Positions 38,443 through 47,430 of a DNA stretch of 64,000 nucleotides are shown in pieces. The notes beneath the pieces were generated by a model. The model did not search any database and was not told the DNA's origin. It worked only from the letters and a program-made list of their open reading frames with translations. The stretch's first letter is position 1, and each line of letters starts with the position of its first letter. Source of the stretch: CAWAMR01 sp963783095 (lineage in GTDB: Bacteria; Planctomycetota; Planctomycetia; Gemmatales; Gemmataceae); assembly GCA_963783095.1 (NCBI GenBank), contig CAWAMR010000003.1, forward strand, positions 496,001 through 560,000, in the 5' to 3' direction. Made by a program: the position numbers and the translations under genes.

Positions 38443-39836
38443 GAGCCGTGCCACCGTGTCAAGGCAGTGCTCTCAATCACTCGCATTGTTTTCCATTTTC
38501 CGCCGCGAAAACGCAATAGGAAACAGAGTCCCTGCGTCAGAGTGAACAAGGTCACGAAGGTCCAGCCGGTATAGATGCTCCATTGAAGTTTCCAGGCCAG
38601 CCAGGTTGGCAGAACCATCAACGGCCACGCCAGACACAACGAGACCAGCGTGACAAACAGCGTATCCCCCGCTCCGCGCAGTGCGAAGGAGAAGGTCAGC
38701 GTAAAGCTGTCGAACAGCGAATACAGGAAGACAAACCACAACAGTTTGGGCAAAAGATTCGAGACCGCCTGCCAGCGCTGGGCATCCGCGTCGCTGTGAA
38801 ACGGCTCGATGAAGACCGATGGGATAATCACGAACAAACTCCCGACGACCAGCATGTAACTGAAGGTGACGGTCAAACCCGCCCAGGTGCTACGTACTGC
38901 AAGAGCGGGCCGATTTTGTCCGAGGTGCTGGCCCACCAGAATGCTGACGCTTTGCCCTGTGCCCACCATCGGGATAAAGACGACGCAATTAATGGTATAA
39001 GCGATGCTCGACGCTCCCAGTTCCGCTTCTCCGAACCAGCCCATCATGAGTAAGAACGCCGCGAAAGCCGTGGTGTCGAGCATCCATTGAAAGCCGCTTG
39101 GCAGCCCGTAGCGCATGAGCCTGGCAAACAAGTCTCGGTCCCAGCGCCAGTTGGACAGGGTTGCATATTCCATTCGATATTGGCGATGCAACATCAAAAC
39201 CAACCCCAGCAGCGCGGACACCCAGGACGCGATGACTGTCGCCCAGCCGGCACCAACGATGCCCATTGACGGAAAACCCAAGTTGCCGAAAATCATTCCC
39301 CAGGCAAGTAAAGCGTTGACCGCTGTGCCGACCAGATTGATCCAGATGACAACCCGGGTGCTCCCCCGCCCCGAGAAGAATGCCGAGACCGTCGCCATCA
39401 GCAATACCGGCATCGCCATCCAGCACAGACAAACATAATAGTCTGCTTCCATGCGCTGGATCGCGCTGGAATGCTGGGAAATGGACACGATGCTTTCGGC
39501 AAATTCGCTGCCTAAGATTGTCAACACCCCAGCGAACAGGCTGAAGTAGATTCCTTGCCACACTGCCGCTCCCACGCGGTCTTTTTTGCCCGCGCCGTAA
39601 TACTGTGCAACGAAAGTGTTGACGTAGTTGGCTGTGCTGAACAGCACAATGAACGGGGACCAGAAGAGCATGACTGCCGACGTTTGAGCCGAGACGGCAT
39701 CGGGGCTGAGTTTGCTCAGGAAGATGCGATCGATCGTGATCTGAATCGTAGAGAAACTGTTGCTCAGGATGAGCGGCCAGGCGAGCTTCAGCAGCGTACG
39801 AAGTTCGGAGGAAGACTCGGCACTGGAAGTCCGCAT
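38418..39836 (-). CDS. MATE family efflux transporter
   Basis: 472 residues with twelve predicted helices in two similar halves. The start MRTSSAESSSELRTLLKLAW leads into PLILSNSFSTIQITIDRIFL, the MATE N-terminal signature, and the second half begins LFARLMRYGLPSGFQWMLDT. MATE carriers export drugs or metabolites using a Na+ or H+ gradient. The last residues (TRWHGSEDDMVTR) are encoded by the inverted repeat and are unlike the family, so the original C-terminus may have been altered by insertion of the repeat. The frame is intact. Confidence 0.9.
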   Translation of the reverse strand: MRTSSAESSSELRTLLKLAWPLILSNSFSTIQITIDRIFLSKLSPDAVSAQTSAVMLFWSPFIVLFSTANYVNTFVAQYYGAGKKDRVGAAVWQGIYFSLFAGVLTILGSEFAESIVSISQHSSAIQRMEADYYVCLCWMAMPVLLMATVSAFFSGRGSTRVVIWINLVGTAVNALLAWGMIFGNLGFPSMGIVGAGWATVIASWVSALLGLVLMLHRQYRMEYATLSNWRWDRDLFARLMRYGLPSGFQWMLDTTAFAAFLLMMGWFGEAELGASSIAYTINCVVFIPMVGTGQSVSILVGQHLGQNRPALAVRSTWAGLTVTFSYMLVVGSLFVIIPSVFIEPFHSDADAQRWQAVSNLLPKLLWFVFLYSLFDSFTLTFSFALRGAGDTLFVTLVSLCLAWPLMVLPTWLAWKLQWSIYTGWTFVTLFTLTQGLCFLLRFRGGKWKTMRVIESTALTRWHGSEDDMVTR

Positions 39837-39885
39837 GGGTTCTCAAGCAGAAGAGGACATCGGAAGGTACGCCAGAGATCAGAGG

Positions 39886-42318
39886 TCAGAGATCAGAAGT
39901 CAGCATGGTTTTGGATTCTGGTTTTTGGCCAAGGCTCTTACGGTCGGAAAGCCAGGAAGCACCCCACGCCGGGATGACGACTGCCAGTATTTCCAGCCAC
40001 TGGATCGCACGAAGCATCGTCAACTCAAAGAAACGAGCAGAGAAATCCCAGTACATCGCCAGCAGATACACCGGCACCGCTGTCACCGCACACCACCGTA
40101 GACGGGCATCGCCCTTCAGAGGTTCACGTTCCGCATCCTTTAGCGCTCGAAAAAGCGCAGTGATTCCCAGTAAGATCAAGGCAGACAGCAGCATCGTCCG
40201 CTGGGTCTTTTCATCGAGTTCCCAGAGATGCTTCGCCAGGCTCAACATGACCACTCCCGCCAGACCGAAGATCACTCCCGTTCGGATCGCAAAAGAACCT
40301 ACTTCTGGCAAAAAATCGCGTCGACTCGCCGAGCTCGATCGTTCCTTCATGAAGGCGATCAATAATGCGGGAATACCGATTACGAGCCAGTTCAAAAGAG
40401 TAACTTGTTGCGGCCGATAAGGGAAAGCAATGCCCAACAGGCCGGACGCATACACGAGGATCATCAGCAGCGAATAGACGTTCTTGACCAGGAAAATCTT
40501 GGCAGCCCGCCGTAGATTGCGGACGATGGTCCGGCCCTCCTCGATCGCTTCGGGCAACAGCGCAAATCGATTGTTCTCGAGTACCAGACCCGACACGGTT
40601 TTCGCCGCTTGAGTTCCTTCGCCCATCGCGATACCGAGATCCGAGCGCTTCAAAGCCAGGACATCGTTCACGCCGTCGCCGATCATGGCAACTCGATGTC
40701 CGTCGCGTTGAAGTGCCTCGACGATTTCCACTTTCTGATGCGGTGCAATGCGCCCGAAGATATGGTGTCGACGAATGTTCTCCGACCAGTCCGCTCCCTT
40801 TGGAACGTCTTGACCGGAAAAGACCGGCTCATCCCCGGCAGTAATCCCCGCTTCCGCAACCGTCGCCTTTACGGTTTCGGGGTTGTCGCCGGAGACTACC
40901 TTGAAAGCGATCCCCTGGGCCGTCAATGACCGGATCACTGCTGCTGCTTCAGGACGCAATTCATCCCCTAATGCGATGATCCCCAGAAGTCGAAGTCTTG
41001 TAGAAGGCGCAAGGCAAGCAAATGAGATGTTGGCTACATCTTCTTCGGGTATTTCCCCGAAAAGTAAAACGCGCAGCCCTTGCTGTTGCAGGAGACCAAT
41101 CCGGCCTTCGTCGACCTTATTTGCGATCGACCATTGTCCCGAGTGTGCGAGCAATCCTTCGGGCGCTCCAAGGACCAGAATGCGCTCGATCCCTCGATCG
41201 CGGATCCGATCGGCCGAGAACCGGTTTTGCGACTTGAAAGGGATCTGATCGAGAAGATCGGTCAGCTGCTCGCCAAAAGCCGCAAGAAGCGCCAGGATAT
41301 TCTTGTTTTGACGATCGACCGAGGCCGAAGCAAAAAGAGAAACTCGGCGGCGCAATTCAGCTTCGGGGATATTGAGTTCGAGGGGGCGGAACTCGATGAG
41401 ATGAAGACGATTGGTGGTCAGCGTGCCGGTCTTATCGGTACAAATCACGTCGATCGAGGCCATGGCTTCGACCGCATTCAAGCGCTGAACCAGTGCTCCC
41501 CGACGAGCCAGGGCCAGTGCTCCCAGGGTGAATGCCAGGGTTGCCGTCAAAACCAGTCCTTGCGGAACCATGGAGGTGATCGTTGCAGCGATCATCAATA
41601 CCATTTGATCGGGATTGATCCGGTCAAGGAAATACAACGCGAAATACAGAACGCACAGGCCCACCGCTGCCGCCGTCAAAGCCTCAATGATCCGATTGAT
41701 GACGCGGGTCATCGGGCTGGAAGTGTAGTGGTAGCGACGAGCCGATGCGGAAAGGGTATGCGCATAGGCGTCGTCGCCGACTTTGTCGGCCCGATAACAG
41801 CCCTGGCCGGCAACGCAAATGCTGCCGGACAGCACCTGCGCACCAACCTCCCGGCGGACCGGATCGGATTCGCCGGTGAGAAGAGCTTCATCAACTTCGA
41901 GATATTGCGATTCCAGGACCGTTCCATCGGCCACGACCGAATCGCCAACGCGAAGCAGGATCGATTCGCCGAGCACGACTTGACTGGATGGTATTTCCTC
42001 GGTTCGGCCGTCTCGGAATACGGAAGCTCTCGTTTCCGACAGGATCGCGAGTTGATCGAGGTGCCGTTTGGCACGAAGTTCCTGGACCAGCCCGACCGCG
42101 GTATTCACGAGCGCCAAACCACTGACCGCGATTCCCGCCTGAGGCTCGCTGAGCACGAACAACGCGATGGCCGAGGGCACGACCATGCAGTTGAAGACCG
42201 TGAAGAGATGTCGGGAAATGATGGCGCGATAATCTGCCCAGTCCGAACTGTGTGAACGGTTGATTAGCCCTTGCCGGATTCGATCGGCGACTTCTGCGGA
42301 TGTCAGACCCGTCGGCAT
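39886..42318 (-). CDS. P-type cation-transporting ATPase, CtpE-like
   Basis: 810 residues. The phosphorylation motif DKTGTLT begins at residue 295; LLTGESDPV is in the actuator domain near residue 150, and MIGDGVNDVLALKRSDLGIA is the hinge. It opens MPTGLTSAEVADRIRQGLIN and lacks the N-terminal metal-binding domain, as in the CtpE group of proposed calcium transporters. The usual fourth-helix P-E-G-L reads P-Q-G-L here (SMVPQGLVLTATLAF), so ion selectivity may differ. A cluster of direct GATCAGAGGTCAGA motifs follows the stop codon. The frame is intact. Confidence 0.9.
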   Translation of the reverse strand: MPTGLTSAEVADRIRQGLINRSHSSDWADYRAIISRHLFTVFNCMVVPSAIALFVLSEPQAGIAVSGLALVNTAVGLVQELRAKRHLDQLAILSETRASVFRDGRTEEIPSSQVVLGESILLRVGDSVVADGTVLESQYLEVDEALLTGESDPVRREVGAQVLSGSICVAGQGCYRADKVGDDAYAHTLSASARRYHYTSSPMTRVINRIIEALTAAAVGLCVLYFALYFLDRINPDQMVLMIAATITSMVPQGLVLTATLAFTLGALALARRGALVQRLNAVEAMASIDVICTDKTGTLTTNRLHLIEFRPLELNIPEAELRRRVSLFASASVDRQNKNILALLAAFGEQLTDLLDQIPFKSQNRFSADRIRDRGIERILVLGAPEGLLAHSGQWSIANKVDEGRIGLLQQQGLRVLLFGEIPEEDVANISFACLAPSTRLRLLGIIALGDELRPEAAAVIRSLTAQGIAFKVVSGDNPETVKATVAEAGITAGDEPVFSGQDVPKGADWSENIRRHHIFGRIAPHQKVEIVEALQRDGHRVAMIGDGVNDVLALKRSDLGIAMGEGTQAAKTVSGLVLENNRFALLPEAIEEGRTIVRNLRRAAKIFLVKNVYSLLMILVYASGLLGIAFPYRPQQVTLLNWLVIGIPALLIAFMKERSSSASRRDFLPEVGSFAIRTGVIFGLAGVVMLSLAKHLWELDEKTQRTMLLSALILLGITALFRALKDAEREPLKGDARLRWCAVTAVPVYLLAMYWDFSARFFELTMLRAIQWLEILAVVIPAWGASWLSDRKSLGQKPESKTMLTSDL

Positions 42319-42692
42319 AATCGACCCCAGCCGGTTTCGGAGATGGTCTTCGTGTCGTTATTCTACGAGTGTCCCGGAATAACACATTGCGTCTAATCCT
42401 ATAGTGTCCGATCGGGATGATCCGGCAAGCCGACGGGCGATGGAGGAAAGACAACGATGTTGCCATATTCGCCGGTCTACGCGCTCGGCTCGCCACTCGA
42501 CCCATTAGAACCGGCAAGGAGCGAAAAGTCCGAAGCCAACGCTTTGTTCTGATTTCTGGGCGGAACATCGCCGGGAATGTCCTTGTCTACGTCAAAGTCG
42601 GCTGATATAAGCAATATATCTTCTCTCATTTTTTCCGGATATCGCGGCACTCGCAACCCAAACAAATCCGGGAACTTGGTCCGGGGTCGATC
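42319..42692. other. Intergenic region between divergent genes
   Basis: 374 bp between the ATPase and the GYF-domain gene, transcribed apart. No gene or clear repeat is seen; promoters of both are expected here. The GYF start is preceded only by a weak ribosome-binding sequence (CCGGGGTCGATC). Confidence 0.5.
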
Positions 42693-44891
42693 ATGGCAAT
42701 TCAGTGGATTGTTGCAAAAGAAGGTCAGACCGAAAGTGGTCCGTTTCCGGCAGAACAACTGCGTCGGATGGTCGAGTCGGGCGAGCTGAAACCGAACGAT
42801 CGAATTCGGCCGCAAGGCGTCGATAAATGGGCGCTGGCCAAGCAAGTCAAGGGTTTATTCCCCGGCAGCTCATCCTCTCCCGGAATCAAGCTGCCAACCC
42901 CGACAACTCAGCAACCAGCGGTCCAAACCCCTGTTGGTTCGGATAGCAATCCCTTTGCGTTTGACGATTCACCCCCAGAACCGCCGCGAGCGTCCCGGTC
43001 GAAGGGGAATTCCAGCGCAGACGATTCCCCGAACCCTTCCAGATCCGGCCCAAAAGGGAAGACTTCTATCCCGACCGCGGAATCGGTCGATGAGGATGAT
43101 CCGCCGCCTCGTTCGTCTAAGAAATCTTCTCCTTCCAGCAGCGGCAATACGAAGTTGGGGTCGGGACGAACCGAAGACACACAGCAGAAGGCGCGATCCG
43201 CACCCTCTGTTGCCGCCGAATTCAGCGGGAATCCCTTCTCGTTTGAGGAGTTGACGTCGCCTGCCCCAAAACCTCAACGATCTCGAGAGGACGAGTCGAA
43301 GGAAGAACCTCGTCGTCGCAAGCGGGAAGAAGACGACGACGATAGACCGAAGCAGCGGCGACGTGATGAAGATGAGGATGAGGACGAAAAACCAAGACCG
43401 AAAAACGGTGGCGGGCTTGTCGGTCGAAACAGCGCAAGCCGGCCCGAAACTTCGGAACGCAAGCCGAACCGGGCCAGAGATGAAGATGACGATGACGAGG
43501 AGGATGACCGTCGGGATCGGAAACGCAAACGCGACGACGACGATGACGAAAGAGACTCCCGGCGAGGCTCCTCGGATCGCCGGCGTCGGGATGACGACGA
43601 CGATGAGGACAAACCTCGACCCGCTCGCCGTAGAGTCGAGGAATTGAAAGAGCGCAAGGCCACCGTTCTTCACAAGACGGGAGAATCGGATGATTATGAA
43701 TATTCGCGCTGCTGGAACGGGATCGAAGAAGCCGGGCTAAACGCGGCTGAGTTGGTAGTGTTTTGCACGACTCGTTCTCGTCATGAAATGGCGATGGGCA
43801 GCAAGCTGGCCGGTTTCTTCACCGGGAAGAAGGCGGCCGAGCCGCTCTACCACCTGGCTGTTTTTCAATCCGAGGCCGTCGTGTTGTTTGCTTCCGAAGA
43901 CGGTTCCGTCCAGACAATCCGATTCCCATTTGAGACGCTCGTTTGGCAGTTTCTCCAGGGTGATGAGCTCCCTAAAGGTGCAACGTCCGACGCGGCCGAC
44001 CTCTTCCGGACGCAGACCGAGGAGGAGCTCGAGGATCTAGACCGCACCATTGTTCTCACTCTGAAGTCTCCTGCGGGCGAATGCTTTCTCCGCTTATTTC
44101 GCGGATCGCAAACCAAATCATTACGGCAAGCCTTGGTCGATCAGCTCATGAAACAGGCCGAGGTGATGTTCCAACAAGGGCGCTACGTTCTTTCGGAACG
44201 CTACCTCGACCGAATTCCCGAGGCGGCCGGCCTGGCCGATGAGATTGCGAAACTCCGCGAGCGGATGGGAATCCGGGGTGGAGTGGTTGCCGATTATCAA
44301 CGTGGACATCCCAAATTCACTTCCCCTGCGCGTGGCCTGCTCCGGCTGGACGCCCTGGGGCTTGAGTTCTTTGTCGAAGCAACGGCACAATCGATCCGCA
44401 TCAATGAAGAAGAGCTTCAGCCCGGCAGCGAACTGCGGAAAGGTCGCTTCCCTCTCGAATATGCGCAGCAGATAGAGTCGCAGCGCAAGGCGGCCAAAGC
44501 CGCGATCGCCCATTCCAGGGCAGCGACCAGTTCGGCCACCCTGGTGATGCGTAATTCCGCCGCTGCCAGAATCGAGGCTGCGAAAAAGAGCTTCAAATCG
44601 GCCAAATTCGGCGCGCCGTTCAAGAATCGCCTGGCGATTCGGGTGAACCTGCCCACCGCCACGACGACGCTGATTATTGATGTCGCGGGGCCTGACAGGG
44701 AGTCGACACAGAAGCAGGCAAGCACCTTTCACGCCATCCTGAAACGGGCAGGTAAAGCGTCGAGTAGGAGGCCCAGGCTGGTAGGTTGTCCGGGCTGTCA
44801 AGCGACCCTGCGCGTCAAGGTGACGGGTGTCGTGCAATGCCCTCGTTGTCAGGCCAAGGTCCGAGTACCTCAAACCGAATCCAGGACGTGA
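42693..44891 (+). CDS. GYF-domain protein with zinc-ribbon C-terminus
   Basis: 732 residues. A GYF_2 domain occupies residues 1-60 (IQWIVAKEGQTESGPFPAEQ, then LRRMVESGELKPNDRIRPQG), a planctomycete version of a peptide-binding domain. A long disordered segment rich in Asp, Arg and Lys follows (EEDDDDRPKQRRRDEDEDED and similar). After residue 320 a globular part (VLHKTGESDDYEYSRCWNGI, then KLAGFFTGKKAAEPLYHLAV) is followed by a region with no known match and a zinc-ribbon-like end (GCPGCQATLRVKVTGVVQCP, then RCQAKVRV). It may be a scaffold. The next gene has a second GYF domain 4 bp downstream, so the two are certainly co-transcribed. Confidence 0.82.
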   Translation: MAIQWIVAKEGQTESGPFPAEQLRRMVESGELKPNDRIRPQGVDKWALAKQVKGLFPGSSSSPGIKLPTPTTQQPAVQTPVGSDSNPFAFDDSPPEPPRASRSKGNSSADDSPNPSRSGPKGKTSIPTAESVDEDDPPPRSSKKSSPSSSGNTKLGSGRTEDTQQKARSAPSVAAEFSGNPFSFEELTSPAPKPQRSREDESKEEPRRRKREEDDDDRPKQRRRDEDEDEDEKPRPKNGGGLVGRNSASRPETSERKPNRARDEDDDDEEDDRRDRKRKRDDDDDERDSRRGSSDRRRRDDDDDEDKPRPARRRVEELKERKATVLHKTGESDDYEYSRCWNGIEEAGLNAAELVVFCTTRSRHEMAMGSKLAGFFTGKKAAEPLYHLAVFQSEAVVLFASEDGSVQTIRFPFETLVWQFLQGDELPKGATSDAADLFRTQTEEELEDLDRTIVLTLKSPAGECFLRLFRGSQTKSLRQALVDQLMKQAEVMFQQGRYVLSERYLDRIPEAAGLADEIAKLRERMGIRGGVVADYQRGHPKFTSPARGLLRLDALGLEFFVEATAQSIRINEEELQPGSELRKGRFPLEYAQQIESQRKAAKAAIAHSRAATSSATLVMRNSAAARIEAAKKSFKSAKFGAPFKNRLAIRVNLPTATTTLIIDVAGPDRESTQKQASTFHAILKRAGKASSRRPRLVGCPGCQATLRVKVTGVVQCPRCQAKVRVPQTESRT

Positions 44892-44895
44892 ACCG

Positions 44896-45819
44896 ATGAG
44901 CGACGAATCCAAACCGACCCCCTCGGAGCCGGGCTGGTATCTGTTGGGCGATGGACTGACACCAACCGGTCCATTCCAGGCCACAGAGATTCAGAGCCGA
45001 ATTCGGGAAGGTCAACTGCGACCGACCGATCTTATCGGCAGCGATGGCATGAGAACCTGGCAATCGGCTTTTAGCGTAGAGGGGATTTTGCCGATCCCCT
45101 GGAAAGCGCCTGAACCAAAAGCCGAGACTGCCCCGGTCCCAGCCCAGCCGGCTGAAGCGATCAGGGGAAATATCCCTCCTGTTCCCGCCGGGCTGCTTGT
45201 GAAACTCAGTGCTTTGCACGAGGTCGGAACGCTTCCCTCTGCTCACTATCGGTTCTTGATGGATATTCTCGAAGGGCAACCTTCTTCGCCTGACGGGTTG
45301 GCAACGGCCGGCTCATCCGCTTCACCGCGGCGCGCGCCCTTCGGCGAGATTGGTCCGAAGACGGCGAAAGCTTTGCCCTATCGTGCTCAGCGATCCGGCG
45401 CTGATGAAGACATCCTTGATGCGTCTTCGGTCGCGGTGTTGGACTCCGATGACGTTCTCGACGGAATCGATCTGGGCTTCGATCCGAATTTCGACGAATC
45501 GACGGACGACAATGGCAGTGCCGACGATGATGACATCGATGAGGATCGCGACGCCGAATTGAATATCGATCTCGATGAAGATCTCGATGTCGATATCTCC
45601 GGAGATGAGGCCGCGATCGGCGTTGCCGGCGATTCGGACGGCAGTTCCTTCGATTTCGGTCTAGGACACCAACCATCCGACGACGATGATCGAGAAAGGG
45701 ATCGGGGACGAAGGGATCGGGGAGATGACCGAGATCGCGGGCGAAGGGATCGTGGAGATGATCGGGATCGCGGACGAAGAGATCGCGGAGATGATCGGGA
45801 TCGTGGACGAAGGGATTGA
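44896..45819 (+). CDS. Second GYF-domain protein with acidic tail and DDRDRGRRDRG repeats
   Basis: 307 residues from the ATG at 44896, 4 bp after the previous stop. The GYF domain is at residues 10-70 (PGWYLLGDGLTPTGPFQATE, then GQLRPTDLIGSDGMRTWQSA). A middle segment has KLSALHEVGTLPSAHYRFLM, then a strongly acidic stretch (DDDDIDEDRDAELNIDLDED), and finally 11-residue repeats alternating Asp and Arg. The gene stops at TGA in the last repeat; a loss of downstream sequence by slippage in the repeat cannot be excluded. It is likely a partner of the preceding GYF protein. Confidence 0.75.
   Translation: MSDESKPTPSEPGWYLLGDGLTPTGPFQATEIQSRIREGQLRPTDLIGSDGMRTWQSAFSVEGILPIPWKAPEPKAETAPVPAQPAEAIRGNIPPVPAGLLVKLSALHEVGTLPSAHYRFLMDILEGQPSSPDGLATAGSSASPRRAPFGEIGPKTAKALPYRAQRSGADEDILDASSVAVLDSDDVLDGIDLGFDPNFDESTDDNGSADDDDIDEDRDAELNIDLDEDLDVDISGDEAAIGVAGDSDGSSFDFGLGHQPSDDDDRERDRGRRDRGDDRDRGRRDRGDDRDRGRRDRGDDRDRGRRD
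45688..45816 (+). repeat. 33-bp coding minisatellite (DDRDRGRRDRG)
   Basis: Three full and one partial 33-bp unit encode D-D-R-(D/E)-R-D-R-G-R-R-D-R-G, with synonymous changes (CGG, CGC, CGT, CGA for Arg; GAT for Asp). The charged residues could bind nucleic acid or interact with the acidic stretch. Slippage makes this a likely variable-length locus. Confidence 0.85.
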
Positions 45820-45827
45820 GGGCGTAC

Positions 45828-46916
45828 TCAAACCATCATCACCTGTGCCGGGTTGATCGCCTGATAGAGTCCCTTATTGGCGGTGATTTCAAACGCTTTC
45901 GGAACCGATTCGATCCCTTGAAGGATATGCGTGATCGTCGGCTTGAGTTGAACGCGGCCCGATGCTACCAGCTGAACCGTGTGTTCGAGGTGTCGGCGCG
46001 TGCTGATGTCCGGGAAGAGATAGCGTAGACTGCGCTCCCGAAGGAGATCGACATCAAGTTGAATGCGCGCTCCAAACCAGGAAACTCCAATGATTTTGCC
46101 GCCCGAGCGCACGGCATCGATTGCTTGAACCAGCGTTTCATGCCCGGCCAATCCTTGCTTGGGACTTCCGCCCGCACACTCGAACACGACGTCGACCCCG
46201 TTCCCCTCGGTCAGATCCTTGATGCTGGAGATGACATCGCACTTCCGCGCGTTCAAGGCATAGTCAGCCCCGAGTTCCCGAGAGATTTTACAAGACTCAT
46301 CCCGGACATCGACGGTGATGATCTTCCCGGCCCCACTGAGTCTGGCGATCTGTAAACATTCCAGTCCCATACTTCCCTGACCAAAGATCGCCACGGTATC
46401 GCACATCCGAAGTTGTGCAGTTTGTACTGCGGCAACGCTGTCGCTCAACGATTGTAAACACGCCGCTTCACTATCGGAGATGCGGTCATCCACCCTCACC
46501 AGAGCAATCTCCGGCAAAACAGCAACTTCCGAAAAGCAGCCAGGCAAATCGAATCCGATTACCGGCCCCTTGCGACAGAGGTTGCTTCGTTCGCTCTGAC
46601 AAAGAGGGCAATTCCCACAAGGTAATTTGGCTCGCGCTGCGACCCGATCGCCAGGCCGGTAGCCGGTGACTCCGTGACCTGTCGCGAGAATCCGGGCACA
46701 GAACTCGTGACCAAAGAGCTGAATGGGTGCCGATGTTTCCAGACGATGTTTGATTCGGTCGAATGCCAGCGTTGGAATCCCTTGAGCGAGTTGGGCCTCC
46801 GTGACGCTGGGTTGTACGCATAAGGGCTGAACCAGCACATGACCAGGTGCACAAACCGGTTCGGGAATATCGTCGAGCCGCATGTCGCGGAAACCGTAGA
46901 AGCACCAGGCTTTCAT
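45828..46916 (-). CDS. Zinc-binding alcohol dehydrogenase family (MDR) protein
   Basis: 362 residues of the medium-chain dehydrogenase/reductase type, like sorbitol/threonine dehydrogenases. GHEFCARI is at residues 69-76, the structural zinc loop CGNCPLCQSERSNLC at 100-114, and the NAD(P)-binding loop FGQGSMGLECLQIA near 178. The catalytic zinc cysteine block normally reads C-G-x-D-x; here it is C33 followed by V-Q-P-S-V-T-E, an unusual form, so substrate specificity is unclear. It faces the GYF genes tail to tail, 8 bp apart. Confidence 0.88.
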   Translation of the reverse strand: MKAWCFYGFRDMRLDDIPEPVCAPGHVLVQPLCVQPSVTEAQLAQGIPTLAFDRIKHRLETSAPIQLFGHEFCARILATGHGVTGYRPGDRVAARAKLPCGNCPLCQSERSNLCRKGPVIGFDLPGCFSEVAVLPEIALVRVDDRISDSEAACLQSLSDSVAAVQTAQLRMCDTVAIFGQGSMGLECLQIARLSGAGKIITVDVRDESCKISRELGADYALNARKCDVISSIKDLTEGNGVDVVFECAGGSPKQGLAGHETLVQAIDAVRSGGKIIGVSWFGARIQLDVDLLRERSLRYLFPDISTRRHLEHTVQLVASGRVQLKPTITHILQGIESVPKAFEITANKGLYQAINPAQVMMV

Positions 46917-46955
46917 TGCTGAGTTTTCCTCCGAAAATCTTGTTCTCAGGTCACG

Positions 46956-47354
46956 TTATCCCAGGTCGAAAGTGCCGAATCCGCCCGCAGCTATAACATC
47001 CTGCAAGCGTCGAAACATCGTCTTGTCATAAGCCAAATCCGTCGGCTCGTCCGGCATATAGACAGTCAACGACGGCTCGGTCAAAAACCGGAAGAATTTG
47101 CCAGTGGGCGGATGAAACCAATCTCGATCCGCTACCGACGGCCGGCCATGCACACCCCAGCCTAATCGGGCGAGAATACGATAGAGCCAGCCGTGTCGAT
47201 GCCAGCGAGCGATTTCGAGGAAGCGGATGACAACCCAGCTCCCCTGTGACAAAACTTCGAGACGATCAGCGAAGACGACTACCTCAGAGACTGACGGTAG
47301 TCCTTCGACAGCGCTCGGGATAAACCGGAGGTAGTCGTTTTGGCTTGCCGTCAT
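46956..47354 (-). CDS. Hypothetical protein
   Basis: 132 residues from the ATG at 47354, chosen because the upstream 40 codons in frame look unlike a protein start. Contains FIPSAVEGLPSVSEVVVFAD, RHGWLYRILARLGWGVHGRP and a C-terminal FRRLQDVIAAGGFGTFDLG. Compact and Trp-rich, without signal peptide or membrane helix. I do not recognise a family. It lies between the alcohol dehydrogenase and the NHL-propeller gene, all on the minus strand. Confidence 0.55.
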   Translation of the reverse strand: MTASQNDYLRFIPSAVEGLPSVSEVVVFADRLEVLSQGSWVVIRFLEIARWHRHGWLYRILARLGWGVHGRPSVADRDWFHPPTGKFFRFLTEPSLTVYMPDEPTDLAYDKTMFRRLQDVIAAGGFGTFDLG

Positions 47355-47430
47355 CTTGAGGTCTCCGCCACAAAACGGGTTGCCTGGGATCCCTCTGTGT
47401 TGGCAACTTGAAACGATCACGCAAATGCTA

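Noticed and set aside
41080..42255. 391-codon plus-strand frame
   Set aside because: Antisense of the P-type ATPase, which is intact and has all catalytic motifs.
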